Positions 53,268-61,629 of a stretch of 64,000 nucleotides of DNA are shown one piece after another (position 1 is the first letter of the stretch; every line of letters starts with the position of its first letter). Both the position numbers and the translations under genes were made by a program. Source of the DNA: JADGRF01 sp036382515 (GTDB lineage: Bacteria; Myxococcota_A; Polyangia; Polyangiales; JAFGIB01); NCBI GenBank assembly GCA_036382515.1, contig DASVHQ010000135.1, positions 1 to 64,000 on the forward strand, written 5' to 3'. The notes under the pieces are model-generated. The model had not been told where the DNA came from. It saw only the letters and a program-made list of their open reading frames with translations, and made no database searches.

Positions 53268-54110
53268 ATGCTTGCACTGGCTGACGGGCGACCGGGCCGT
53301 AGAGGCGCGCTGGTCCTGGCATTCCTGCTGGCCGTTGCGAGCGCGGCCACTGCGCGCGCCGACGATCCACGCAGCGGCTATCTCATCAAATTGCTCTCCG
53401 GCTCCTCGCAGTTTCGTGTTCGCGCGCAAGCGGCCATCTCGCTGGGCGCAGTCGAGAGTTCGCCGGCCGTCGCCTCGGCGCTCGGCGAAGCGCTGAACGA
53501 CGTCCATCCAGCCGTGCGTGCGGCCGCGGCCACCTCGCTCGGCCGCGTCGGCGACAAGTCCTCGCTGGCGCGCCTTCGCGCGCTCGACCGCGATCCCGAG
53601 GAACCCGTGCGTGCTGCGGCCAGGGTTGCGCTCGCCAAGCTGGAGACGAGCGCTGCATCAGCGGCCACGACGCAGGCACAAGCGCCGGCGCCGAGCGGGC
53701 CGCCGCAGTACTACGTGGCGATCGCCGAGCCCGCGACACGGGTTGCCAGCGTGGACCGCAAGGCGCTCGCGCAAGCGCGTGACTACATCAAGCAGCGTGT
53801 GTCGGAGATGCAAGGCGTCGTGCTGGCGCCGGACACCGAGGGGTCGAACGACGCCGAGCGCGTGCTCAAGCGCAAGGGGCTGAAGGGCTACTACCTCGAC
53901 AGCTCCATCACCAGCGTCGAGAAGAAGCCCGACGGGGCCACGCGGGTGGCAGTGTCAGTGATCGTCGCCACGTACCCCGGGCGCGACATGCGTGCCATCA
54001 TGCAGGGTGCCGCGACCGTCAGCGGCGGGGGCAGCCAGGATTACGGTCAAGCGCTGCAGGGCGCGCTCAGTGGGGCGCTACGGCAGCTGCCCCAGGCGAT
54101 GAATCACTGA
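53268..54110 (+). CDS. Secreted HEAT-repeat protein
   Basis: The 280-residue protein has a signal peptide (ALVLAFLLAVASAATARADD), HEAT-like repeats at about residues 35-125 (FRVRAQAAISLGAVESSPAV, HPAVRAAAATSLGRVGDKSS), and a C-terminal alpha/beta domain of unknown type (about 140-280). The ATG at 53268 has GAGGAG upstream; a TTG three bases earlier is in frame. Cell-envelope location is likely. No family was recognised for the C-domain. Confidence 0.75.
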   Translation: MLALADGRPGRRGALVLAFLLAVASAATARADDPRSGYLIKLLSGSSQFRVRAQAAISLGAVESSPAVASALGEALNDVHPAVRAAAATSLGRVGDKSSLARLRALDRDPEEPVRAAARVALAKLETSAASAATTQAQAPAPSGPPQYYVAIAEPATRVASVDRKALAQARDYIKQRVSEMQGVVLAPDTEGSNDAERVLKRKGLKGYYLDSSITSVEKKPDGATRVAVSVIVATYPGRDMRAIMQGAATVSGGGSQDYGQALQGALSGALRQLPQAMNH

Positions 54111-54185
54111 CGTGCTCCACAAATTGTTGGGCAGAGCTCCCCGTATGAGAAAGTGCAACAGCGCAAGCTTCCACCGGAGAACCCG

Positions 54186-54812
54186 ATGACCGCCGTAAGC
54201 CAACGCCTTTCTCAGCCGGCCGGTCCCCAGGCCAAGCGCAGACTGCGCAACTACCTGCTGGTGCCACGCTTTCAGTTCAAATACACGGCCATGGTCGTGG
54301 GCGTGACAGTCGTGGTCGCAAGCGTGCTCGGGTTGCAGGCGTACAGCTACTCGAAGGGCCAAACCGAGATGCTGACCATCAACAAGATGGAAGCCAAGGG
54401 CGACGCCATCAGCGAGCAGTTCGTGAAGGACATGGAGCGCTACAGCCAGGCGGAAGATCGTAAGGTCGCGCTCGGCATTCTCGGCGGCATTCTGCTGCTG
54501 GCCTTCGCGCTCGGCTGCACCGGCATTGTGGTCACTCACAAGCTTGTCGGGCCTGCGTATCGCATGAAGCAGCTGCTGGGCGAGGTGCGCGACGGGCACC
54601 TGACCGTGCAGGGCAGGTTGCGTAAAGGCGACGAGCTGCAGGACGTGTTCGAGGCGTTCCAAGAGATGATCGTGAGCTTGCGTGCGGCGCAGGAGCAGGA
54701 GATCGCGCAGCTCGACGCGGCGATTGCTCGCGCCAAGGCCGCGGGCGTGCCTAGTGAGGCGATCGCCGAGGTGGAGCAGGTTCGCGAGCGCATGAGGGCG
54801 GCGCTCGACTGA
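54186..54812 (+). CDS. Membrane protein with two helices and HAMP-like domain
   Basis: The 208-residue protein has two membrane helices (about 35-57 and 97-120) separated by a short periplasmic loop, then a HAMP-like region (LVGPAYRMKQLLGEVRDGHL, then TVQGRLRKGDELQDVFEAFQ) and a coiled-coil end. There is no kinase or methyl-accepting output domain, so it may act on a partner protein. GGAG lies six bases before the ATG at 54186. Confidence 0.75.
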   Translation: MTAVSQRLSQPAGPQAKRRLRNYLLVPRFQFKYTAMVVGVTVVVASVLGLQAYSYSKGQTEMLTINKMEAKGDAISEQFVKDMERYSQAEDRKVALGILGGILLLAFALGCTGIVVTHKLVGPAYRMKQLLGEVRDGHLTVQGRLRKGDELQDVFEAFQEMIVSLRAAQEQEIAQLDAAIARAKAAGVPSEAIAEVEQVRERMRAALD

Positions 54813-54863
54813 GCTGGCCGTCGGGCGCGGCTGTGCATGGCCGCCGCGCGCGCTGCGCGACGC

Positions 54864-55235
54864 TCAGAAGGCGCCTTCGTAATACGTCAGCCGGGGTTCA
54901 GGCTCGTCGAAGACCACGGCGGCTGCGTCGAAGCGGATGTCAGTCGTACGAAGCTTCGCAGACTTCAACCACTGCGCGGCGGCTTGTCGCACGCGAGCGA
55001 CCTTGCGCGCATCGATGGACTGCGCTGGCGCCATGAAGCGATCGTGGCTGCGCGCTCGCACCTCGCAGAACACCAGGAGCTGGCGCTTGCGCGCGATGAT
55101 GTCGAGCTCCAAGCGGCCGACGCGTACGTTGCGATCGACGATCGCAAAGCCTTGCTGCTCCAGGTGGGCAGCGACCAGCGCCTCGGCGCGCCGGCCGAGC
55201 GCTGCGCGCGCGTCGCCGCTCTCTGGTTGCGTCAT
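54864..55235 (-). CDS. YraN-family (UPF0102) nuclease-like protein
   Basis: The 123-residue protein has the restriction-endonuclease-like fold motifs of the YraN family: ALGRRAEALVAAHLEQQGFA at the start and RVGRLELDIIARKRQLLVFC, EVRARS for the D...ExK-like site. The family is widespread, and its cellular role is unclear, with links to recombination or Holliday-junction processing proposed. An upstream ATG at 55250 adds five residues. It is 30 bases from the next gene upstream on the minus strand and could be co-transcribed. Confidence 0.85.
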   Translation of the reverse strand: MTQPESGDARAALGRRAEALVAAHLEQQGFAIVDRNVRVGRLELDIIARKRQLLVFCEVRARSHDRFMAPAQSIDARKVARVRQAAAQWLKSAKLRTTDIRFDAAAVVFDEPEPRLTYYEGAF

Positions 55236-55265
55236 GCGAGCACCCGCCACGGGTCCCCGCCGCCG

Positions 55266-55733
55266 TCAGCTTCCTTTTGTGTAGGTACCGTTGCGCACGC
55301 AGTAGCTGCCGCGCACGCCCTGGTCGCCCTGCTCGAGCACCGGCACGCAGCCGAAGCCGCTGGGGCACTGGCAGGTCGCGAAGTTGCTGTTGCCCGCGTC
55401 GCAGCGGCAGGTGCAGTAGACCAGCTTCTGGACATCGCTTGGATTGGAGCACGACGGAGGACAGACCTGCTTCGCCGGGTCGCACGTACCTGTTGGTGGC
55501 GTGCAGCCCGAGCGGGGGTCGCCGGTCAGATGGTAGACCATGCACACGCGGGTCTCGCACTGCACCGAGCTCGACTCGATGTACGCTTCACTCATTTGGA
55601 AGCCATCGGCGGGCACCTGCTCCGGCAAGCATGGCGCGCCCACGGCCGGGGTCGAGCACGCCGCAAGACAGACGGCGAGCGAACTCACCGCAAGAAGACA
55701 CAGCGACTTTGCGTCCAGCCTTGGAAGTCTCAC
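55266..55733 (-). CDS. Cys-rich lipoprotein
   Basis: The 155-residue protein has a lipoprotein signal (AVSSLAVCLAAC) and about 16 Cys residues in the mature part, including VQCETRVCMVYH, TCDPAKQVCPPSC and VYCTCRCDAGNSNFATCQCP. The pattern suggests a disulfide-rich extracellular module, as in many myxobacterial surface lipoproteins. Function is unknown. Its upstream region carries two similar 13-base inverted repeats. Confidence 0.8.
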   Translation of the reverse strand: MRLPRLDAKSLCLLAVSSLAVCLAACSTPAVGAPCLPEQVPADGFQMSEAYIESSSVQCETRVCMVYHLTGDPRSGCTPPTGTCDPAKQVCPPSCSNPSDVQKLVYCTCRCDAGNSNFATCQCPSGFGCVPVLEQGDQGVRGSYCVRNGTYTKGS

Positions 55734-55790
55734 ACTAACCCTCGCGTTTCAGTGTTTCTGTAAAACCACGGTTTTGGGAGAATTTCAGCT

Positions 55791-55818
55791 TTGTTCTGAA
55801 CAGCCTTGTCCTGGACAA
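55791..55818. promoter_or_regulatory. Two tandem related inverted repeats (candidate operators)
   Basis: TTGTTCTGAACAG (55791-55803) and TTGTCCTGGACAA (55806-55818) are 13-base, near-perfect inverted repeats with the same pattern TTGTYCTGRACA and start 15 bases apart. They lie 58-85 bases upstream of the Cys-rich lipoprotein start and about 130 bases before the promoter of the TPR operon. AGCCT / AGGCT (55802-55825) extends the second into a larger hairpin. Confidence 0.6.
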
Positions 55819-55949
55819 CCAGGCTCCCCATGAAAGTGCGGGCGAGGAACCCTCGGACAGCTGCGCAGCGCAGGCTACGTTGGGCGGGAAGTGAGTGTCA
55901 AGGCGTTGTGTGGGGGCTGGTCGATCCTTGCACAGGTCGGCGTTTTCCC

Positions 55950-55979
55950 TTGACAAGCCGATTTTTTGCTTTCTATGAT
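55950..55979 (+). promoter_or_regulatory. Near-consensus promoter of the TPR (Glt-like) operon
   Basis: TTGACA (55950-55955), 18-base spacer with a T-run, and TATGAT (55974-55979). The leader to the first start codon is about 137 bases and contains no evident gene. Confidence 0.78.
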
Positions 55980-56122
55980 GGCGCGCGCTGCCGCTTGTAA
56001 CCCATCGAAATCGCAGTTGTTTTCGGTTGGTCAGGATGGGCGGGTGGTGCTGGGACAGGCTCGCTTCGGGAAGACTCACTTCATCACTCACGAGTCGTCT
56101 AGCCGACGATGGAGATACGCGG

Positions 56123-57796
56123 ATGTGCAGAAACCGAACACTCTGGTCGACTGTCTTCGTGGCGTTTGCATGCCTAGTCCTGGCAGGCCGGGCTGTGCCC
56201 GCCGCTGCACAGGACATGCAGTTCGGCGTAGAGGAAACGGGTGGTGGTAAGGGAGGCGGCGCGCCGCCGGCCGAGGGGCCGCCATCAGAGGCGCTCGGCA
56301 ACGCGCTGCGTCTGTACACGCAGGAGCGTTACCAGGAAGGCGCCGTGCAGTTCCAGCGCGTGGTCGAGGGCGAAACGCCCGACGCGCCCGCGAACGTACA
56401 GAAAGCGCAGTTCTTCCTCGGCAAGTGCCTCTACCACTTGCACTACTACCAGTCGGCGCTCGCTGTATTCGACGAGATTTCTGAGCAGGGTCGCAAGCAT
56501 CTGTTCTTCGATCAGACGTTGCAGTGGCTCGCGCAGCTCGCGTCGCAGCTACCAGAACCCGCCGGCATCATCGACAAGATCGGTCGTTTCGGCGTCGATC
56601 AGCTCGAGCAGTTCAACAACGCCGACAACGCGGATCTGTACAATCAGTTGCTCTATTTGATGGGCCGCTCGAAGTACAACCAGGGCGAGTTCGACAAGGC
56701 GATCGACCTCTTCGAGAAGGTCGACAAGCGCAACAAGTGGTACATCAAGGCGCGCTTCTTCCAGGGCATTTCGTACGTGCGCATGCGCAAGGCGCAGCCG
56801 GCCGCCACCGCGTTCCGTTCGATCATCACGGCGATCGACGAAGGTGAAGTCGAGGGCGTCGATGATCCCGAGCGCATGCGCGACCTCGGCTGGATCTCGC
56901 TCGCACGCGTCTATTACACGGCTGCCAACCGCACCACGCCCGACGGTGAGCGCAAGGTGGACGGCGTGCTGCTGGGCAACGCGGTGGAAGCGTGGACCAA
57001 GATCGATCCCGATAGCGAGTACTGGCTGGACTCGCTGTTCGAGGCCTCGTGGGCCTTCTTCCTGGCTGACCAGTACTCGCGTGCGCTCGGTAACGTGCAC
57101 ACGCTGAACTCTCCTTACTTCAAGGAATCGTTCTACCCGGAAGCCATGGTGCTCAAGGCGGTGGTGTTCTTCTCGAACTGTCAGATGAAGAACGCGACCG
57201 CCGTGGTGCAGCAGTTCCACGAGCGCTACGACCCGGTGAAGACGAAGCTCGACGAGATGCTCGAGAAGTACAAGGACAACGCGCAGTTCTTCGAGTTTTT
57301 GAAGAAGGTGCGTGCCGGTGAAGCGAACCTCTCGAAGGAAGTGCGCGGCATCATCACGTCGGCGCTGTCGGATCGTGCGGTGCTCGCGAACCTCGAGTAC
57401 GTGAGCCTGCTCGAGCAGGAAGAGAAGAACCTGAGCAAGTCGCCTTCTCAGTTCTCGGGCTCCTCGCTCGGCGCGCGCATCCTCCAAGATATCCTCGTCG
57501 CCAAGTCGTTCGCGGTGGATCAGGCGGGTGACATCGCCAAGGCGCGGTACAACCGTCTCATCGACGAGATGCAGGATCTGTCGAACCAGGTTGACACCGT
57601 CGAGATCGAAACGCTCAACTACGAGCGCGGTCAGCTCTCGCAAGCGTTGCAGGCGCAGCAGACCGCTGCCGGTGAGTCCACCGGTGGTCAGGTCGTGGTC
57701 TCATCGGAGCACAACGTCTGGCCGTTCAACGGCGAGTACTGGCGTGACGAGCTCGGCTACTACCGGCAAGAAGTCACTTACAAGTGCGGAAGGTAA
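56123..57796 (+). CDS. Secreted TPR protein (GltC-like candidate)
   Basis: The 557-residue protein has a signal peptide (FVAFACLVLAGRAVPAAAQD), a Gly/Pro-rich spacer and TPR-like helical repeats (ALRLYTQERYQEGAVQFQRV, LYLMGRSKYNQGEFDKAIDL, LFEKVDKRNKWYIKARFFQG). The C-terminal part is a long helical region (about 400-540) with a terminal Cys. Order and composition recall the periplasmic TPR proteins of the Myxococcus gliding machinery such as GltC, but this is inference. The ATG at 56123 has GGAG nine bases upstream; the longer frame to 56027 lacks a signal peptide. Confidence 0.65.
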   Translation: MCRNRTLWSTVFVAFACLVLAGRAVPAAAQDMQFGVEETGGGKGGGAPPAEGPPSEALGNALRLYTQERYQEGAVQFQRVVEGETPDAPANVQKAQFFLGKCLYHLHYYQSALAVFDEISEQGRKHLFFDQTLQWLAQLASQLPEPAGIIDKIGRFGVDQLEQFNNADNADLYNQLLYLMGRSKYNQGEFDKAIDLFEKVDKRNKWYIKARFFQGISYVRMRKAQPAATAFRSIITAIDEGEVEGVDDPERMRDLGWISLARVYYTAANRTTPDGERKVDGVLLGNAVEAWTKIDPDSEYWLDSLFEASWAFFLADQYSRALGNVHTLNSPYFKESFYPEAMVLKAVVFFSNCQMKNATAVVQQFHERYDPVKTKLDEMLEKYKDNAQFFEFLKKVRAGEANLSKEVRGIITSALSDRAVLANLEYVSLLEQEEKNLSKSPSQFSGSSLGARILQDILVAKSFAVDQAGDIAKARYNRLIDEMQDLSNQVDTVEIETLNYERGQLSQALQAQQTAAGESTGGQVVVSSEHNVWPFNGEYWRDELGYYRQEVTYKCGR

Positions 57797-57801
57797 CTGA
57801 C

Positions 57802-60800
57802 ATGCGACGAACGCCACTTTCCATCTCGCTGGTTGCGATCTGGGCCGTGACAGGTCTGTGCGTGCTCGGCGTATGCTTGTCCACGAGCAGCGCCTGGGCG
57901 GCCCCGAAGCGCGGCGGTAGCAAAGCCAGCAGCAGCAGCAGCTCGAGCAGCAGCAGCAGCTCACGCTCGTCGGGGACCGCTCCCGGGGAAGACGAGGGCG
58001 ACAAAGACGAAGGCAAGAACGTCAGCGCCAGCCTGGGTGCGAAGGCGGCGGGGCCGGCATGCGTCGCTGCCGACGCGACCAAGCGCGTGGCCGAGTGCCC
58101 GAAGAACGCGCCCAAGCAGAACAAGGGCAAGGGTGGCGCGCCCAGCTCGAAGCTGCAAGAGGCCAAGCGCAAGGTCGAGCAGCCCAAGGGCTTCAAGCCC
58201 GGCGGTCCCTCAATCGAGCTCGACATGGCCACGTTGCGCAACAAAGAAAAGAGCGAGAAGAAGGCCAGAGATCTGCTGCTGCGCGAGATCCAGGTCACCA
58301 AGCGCCTGATCAAGAACACGCGGACGACGGACAACCGTCGTCCGGACTTCTTGCTGCGCTTGGCTGAAGGGTACTTCGAGCTCGTGCAGGTCGCGACGAC
58401 CGAAGTGCGCAAGCTGGACGAGCCGATCCACCAGGCCTGCCAGGTGAAGAAGGACAAGGGTCAGTGCAACGCACTGATGAAGAAGCAGAAGGACTCCGAG
58501 CAGGATCTGGCCGACACGCGCGAGGAGAACATCAAAACGTTGGCGATGCTGGTCAAGGACCACCCCAACTACAAGAAGATGGACGAAGTGCTGTTCTCGC
58601 TCGGCTTCTCGCTCGACGAGATGAAGCAGTTCGACCGCGCGCGTCAGGTCTACCACCGCCTGATCAAGAGCTTCCCGCAGAGCGACTACATCCCGAACGC
58701 GTATCTGTCGTTCGCCGAGTACTACTTCCAGCAGGGCGACATGCGTGCCGCTCAGCAGTTCTACCAGAAGGTCACGGAGATCCCGCCGGAGAAGAACAAG
58801 GTCTACGGCTACGCGATCTACAAGCAGGCGTGGTGCTACTACAACCTCGAGGACTTCAAGGCCTCGCTGCAGAGCTTCATCGAGACCATCCAGTTCGGTA
58901 CGCAGAATCCGGAGGCGCCGAACGTCGAGAACCTGGTCCGTCAGTCGCGCAAAGAGCTCGTCATGCCGTACGCGCAGGTCGGCAGCCCGGAGCGTGCGCT
59001 CGAGTTCTTCAAGCGCTACGCGAAGGACGACGATCAGGCGTACACGATGTTCGAGAACCTGGGTGAGCTGTACTTCGACACCGGCAAGTGGCCCGAGGTC
59101 ATTGCGGTCTATCACGGCCTGATGGCGGCACGGACGAACGACGACAAGGTCTGCTACTGGCAGACGCGCGTCACCAATGCGATCATCTCGTCCAAGCCCA
59201 AGGCGCAGCAGGTGACCGAGGTCGAGCGCATGATCGACCTCTACGACACCTACCAGAAGGACACGCACAAGGAAGACGCCAAGAAGATCTGCAAGCAGGC
59301 GGCGGCTTCGGTGCTCATTGATCTGGCCACTGCCTGGCACCGTGAAGCGATTGGTACCGATACCCAGCCAGGTACCAACGATCGCAATACGATGGACATG
59401 GCGTCCAAGCTCTATCGCCTCCTGCTCAAGGAATTCCCCGAGATGGAGTCGATGGAGTTCCCGGACATCGACAAGCGCGACTGGCCGACTGAGTACAAGG
59501 TCGCGTACTTCTACGCCGAGCTTCTCTGGAAGATGGAGAACTGGGGCGAGTGCGGTCCGGCGTTCGACAAGGTGCTGGAAGTGAACCCACAGGGTGAGTT
59601 CACGGCCGACGCCGCGTACGCAGCGGTGCTTTGCTACAACAAGCAGTATCAGCAGTCGTTCGCACAGAACGAGAAGTCCGTGCGCGGCAAGGTCGACAAG
59701 GAAGACAAGCCGGGCAAGGGCAAGAAGAAGAAAGACGCGAGCAAGGAAGATCGCTCGGCGGAGTTCAAGCCCAAGGAGTTCTCGCCCCTCGAGCTGGGCA
59801 TGCTCAACGCGTTCCAGCGTTACGTGTGCTTCGTGCCGGACAGCGAAGATCTCGCGCAGATCAAGTATCGCCGTGCCCGCATCTACTACGAGACCAACCA
59901 CTTCGAAGAAGCGTCGGTCTTGTTCAAGGACATCGCGTTCAACCACAAGGACACCGAGCTCGGCGTCTATGCGGCGAATTTGTACATGGACTCGCTCAAC
60001 GTGCTCGGCACGTACAGCGATCCGCAGCGGCCGGCTTGCTACGACGACATGAACGACAACATCGAGCCGCTGTCCGGGCTCTACTGCGGGACGCCGGAGA
60101 AGCACGAGTCGAACGCCGAGCTCTGCAACGTGCTCGAGCAGCTGCGCTGCGACCTGCTGCGTAAGAAGGCAGAGGCACTGCAGAACAACAAGGAGTTCAA
60201 GCAGTCAGCGACCGTGTACGTGTCGATCTTCCGCAAGTTCCGCGAGTGCGGAAAGCTCGACGAGGTTCTGTACGACGCGTCGATCAACTTCGAAGCCGCG
60301 CGCCTTTTGGGTCGTGCGATCAAGGTTCGTAAGGTCTTGATCGACAAGTATCCGGAGAGTGAGTGGGCCAAGCGCGCGCTGTACCTGATCGGCGCGAACT
60401 TCCACGCTCTGGCCATCTACGACACGGCTGCCGACTACTACGAGCAGTTCGCCGTGAAGTACCCGGGCGAGGATGGCAAAGCGTGCACCGATGCCGACAA
60501 GGCAGCGGGCACCTGCGCCATCGCTCACGAAGCCTTGCAGAACGCCATCTTCTTCCGCCTGGGTCTCGGTGACGAGGAGAAGGGTGTCGAAGACGGCAAG
60601 ACGTACGAGAAGAACTACACGCACAAGTTCCCGCGGGAGACTTCGCGCGTGAAGTACTCGCTGGGCTCGATCTACGAGCGCCAGCAAGACTGGAACAAGG
60701 TCATCACGCACTACACGGCCTTCATCAACCAGTACAAGAAAACCGCCATGCCGGATGAGCTAATCCAGGCGAACGTCACTGTGGGTCGTGCGTATCTGTC

Positions 60801-61629
60801 CATCGCGGCCGCGGCGAACGCCGACAAGGCCAAGAAGTCGAAGGACGCGGCCACGAAGGACAAGCCCGCGCTCAGCAACAGCAAGGCGGAGCCGTACTTC
60901 AAGGCCGCTGCGAAGATCTGGTCCGACGGTGCCCCGGAGGCGATCGCCAAGTCCGAGCTGCCTGACGATCAGAAGGCGCGTTCACTTGCCTACGCGAAGA
61001 TCGCGGTGGCCGAGGCGATGTTCAACCTCGCCAACGCCGACTTCGATAAGTTCGCGACCATCAAGTTCCCGGTGTTCAAGGCGACCGTCGGTGCCAAGGA
61101 CAGCTTGGACAAGAAGAAGAAGGTCCAGGAACAATTCACGAAGTGGATGGGCGAGGACTTTGTGAAGTGGATGGGCGAGAAGGCCAAGGCGCTCGACGCT
61201 GCTCAGAAGTCGTACGAGAAGATCTCGGATCTCAAGGTGCCGCAGTGGGATATCGCCTCGGCGACCCGCATCGGCGACATGTACCTCTCGTTCGTCGACG
61301 ACTTCCGCGACGCGCCGGTTCCGCCGACGCTGCAGGGAGACGACGAGCTGGTGGACATCTACTACCAGGGCTTGGACGAAGCTTCGAAGCCGTGGGTCGA
61401 GAAGGCGAAGGGTGCCTACGAGTTCTGCCTGATCACCGCGACCAAGGTGCGTTGGTTCAACGAGTTCATGACGCGTTGCGAGCAAGAGCTGTTCAAGCTC
61501 GACCCGCGCGCTTACCCGCGTGCCGCGGAGCTACGCGGCAGCGACACCTACACGTACAGCGCCGAGGCCAAACCGAGCATGATCGAGCTTGGTGGCACCG
61601 GCGACGAGGACCTCGAGGGAGGCAAGTGA
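57802..61629 (+). CDS. Large secreted TPR protein (GltD-like candidate)
   Basis: The 1275-residue protein has a signal peptide (ISLVAIWAVTGLCVLGVCLS), a poly-Ser tract, a basic Gly/Lys/Pro-rich spacer, and many TPR repeats over about residues 160-1050 (RPDFLLRLAEGYFELVQ, RARQVYHRLIKSFPQSDYIP, AYLSFAEYYFQQGDMRAAQQ, and RVKYSLGSIYERQQDWNKVI). A Lys-rich segment (KGKKKKDASKEDRS) interrupts the array. It starts 5 bases after the previous gene with a GGAAGG site. By order and size it resembles the GltD position of the gliding cluster; the assignment is tentative. The next gene overlaps by one base. Confidence 0.65.
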   Translation: MRRTPLSISLVAIWAVTGLCVLGVCLSTSSAWAAPKRGGSKASSSSSSSSSSSSRSSGTAPGEDEGDKDEGKNVSASLGAKAAGPACVAADATKRVAECPKNAPKQNKGKGGAPSSKLQEAKRKVEQPKGFKPGGPSIELDMATLRNKEKSEKKARDLLLREIQVTKRLIKNTRTTDNRRPDFLLRLAEGYFELVQVATTEVRKLDEPIHQACQVKKDKGQCNALMKKQKDSEQDLADTREENIKTLAMLVKDHPNYKKMDEVLFSLGFSLDEMKQFDRARQVYHRLIKSFPQSDYIPNAYLSFAEYYFQQGDMRAAQQFYQKVTEIPPEKNKVYGYAIYKQAWCYYNLEDFKASLQSFIETIQFGTQNPEAPNVENLVRQSRKELVMPYAQVGSPERALEFFKRYAKDDDQAYTMFENLGELYFDTGKWPEVIAVYHGLMAARTNDDKVCYWQTRVTNAIISSKPKAQQVTEVERMIDLYDTYQKDTHKEDAKKICKQAAASVLIDLATAWHREAIGTDTQPGTNDRNTMDMASKLYRLLLKEFPEMESMEFPDIDKRDWPTEYKVAYFYAELLWKMENWGECGPAFDKVLEVNPQGEFTADAAYAAVLCYNKQYQQSFAQNEKSVRGKVDKEDKPGKGKKKKDASKEDRSAEFKPKEFSPLELGMLNAFQRYVCFVPDSEDLAQIKYRRARIYYETNHFEEASVLFKDIAFNHKDTELGVYAANLYMDSLNVLGTYSDPQRPACYDDMNDNIEPLSGLYCGTPEKHESNAELCNVLEQLRCDLLRKKAEALQNNKEFKQSATVYVSIFRKFRECGKLDEVLYDASINFEAARLLGRAIKVRKVLIDKYPESEWAKRALYLIGANFHALAIYDTAADYYEQFAVKYPGEDGKACTDADKAAGTCAIAHEALQNAIFFRLGLGDEEKGVEDGKTYEKNYTHKFPRETSRVKYSLGSIYERQQDWNKVITHYTAFINQYKKTAMPDELIQANVTVGRAYLSIAAAANADKAKKSKDAATKDKPALSNSKAEPYFKAAAKIWSDGAPEAIAKSELPDDQKARSLAYAKIAVAEAMFNLANADFDKFATIKFPVFKATVGAKDSLDKKKKVQEQFTKWMGEDFVKWMGEKAKALDAAQKSYEKISDLKVPQWDIASATRIGDMYLSFVDDFRDAPVPPTLQGDDELVDIYYQGLDEASKPWVEKAKGAYEFCLITATKVRWFNEFMTRCEQELFKLDPRAYPRAAELRGSDTYTYSAEAKPSMIELGGTGDEDLEGGK
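57928..57960 (+). repeat. (AGC)5-TCG-(AGC)5 poly-Ser tract
   Basis: Ten AGC codons interrupted by one TCG encode twelve Ser residues together with the following TCA. Slippage would change spacer length by one residue per unit. Confidence 0.9.

Noticed and set aside
56549..60105. Long minus-strand frames (364 and 631 residues) opposite the TPR genes
   Set aside because: They are antisense shadows rich in Leu, Val, Arg and His; the plus strand has clear TPR repeats and signal peptides.
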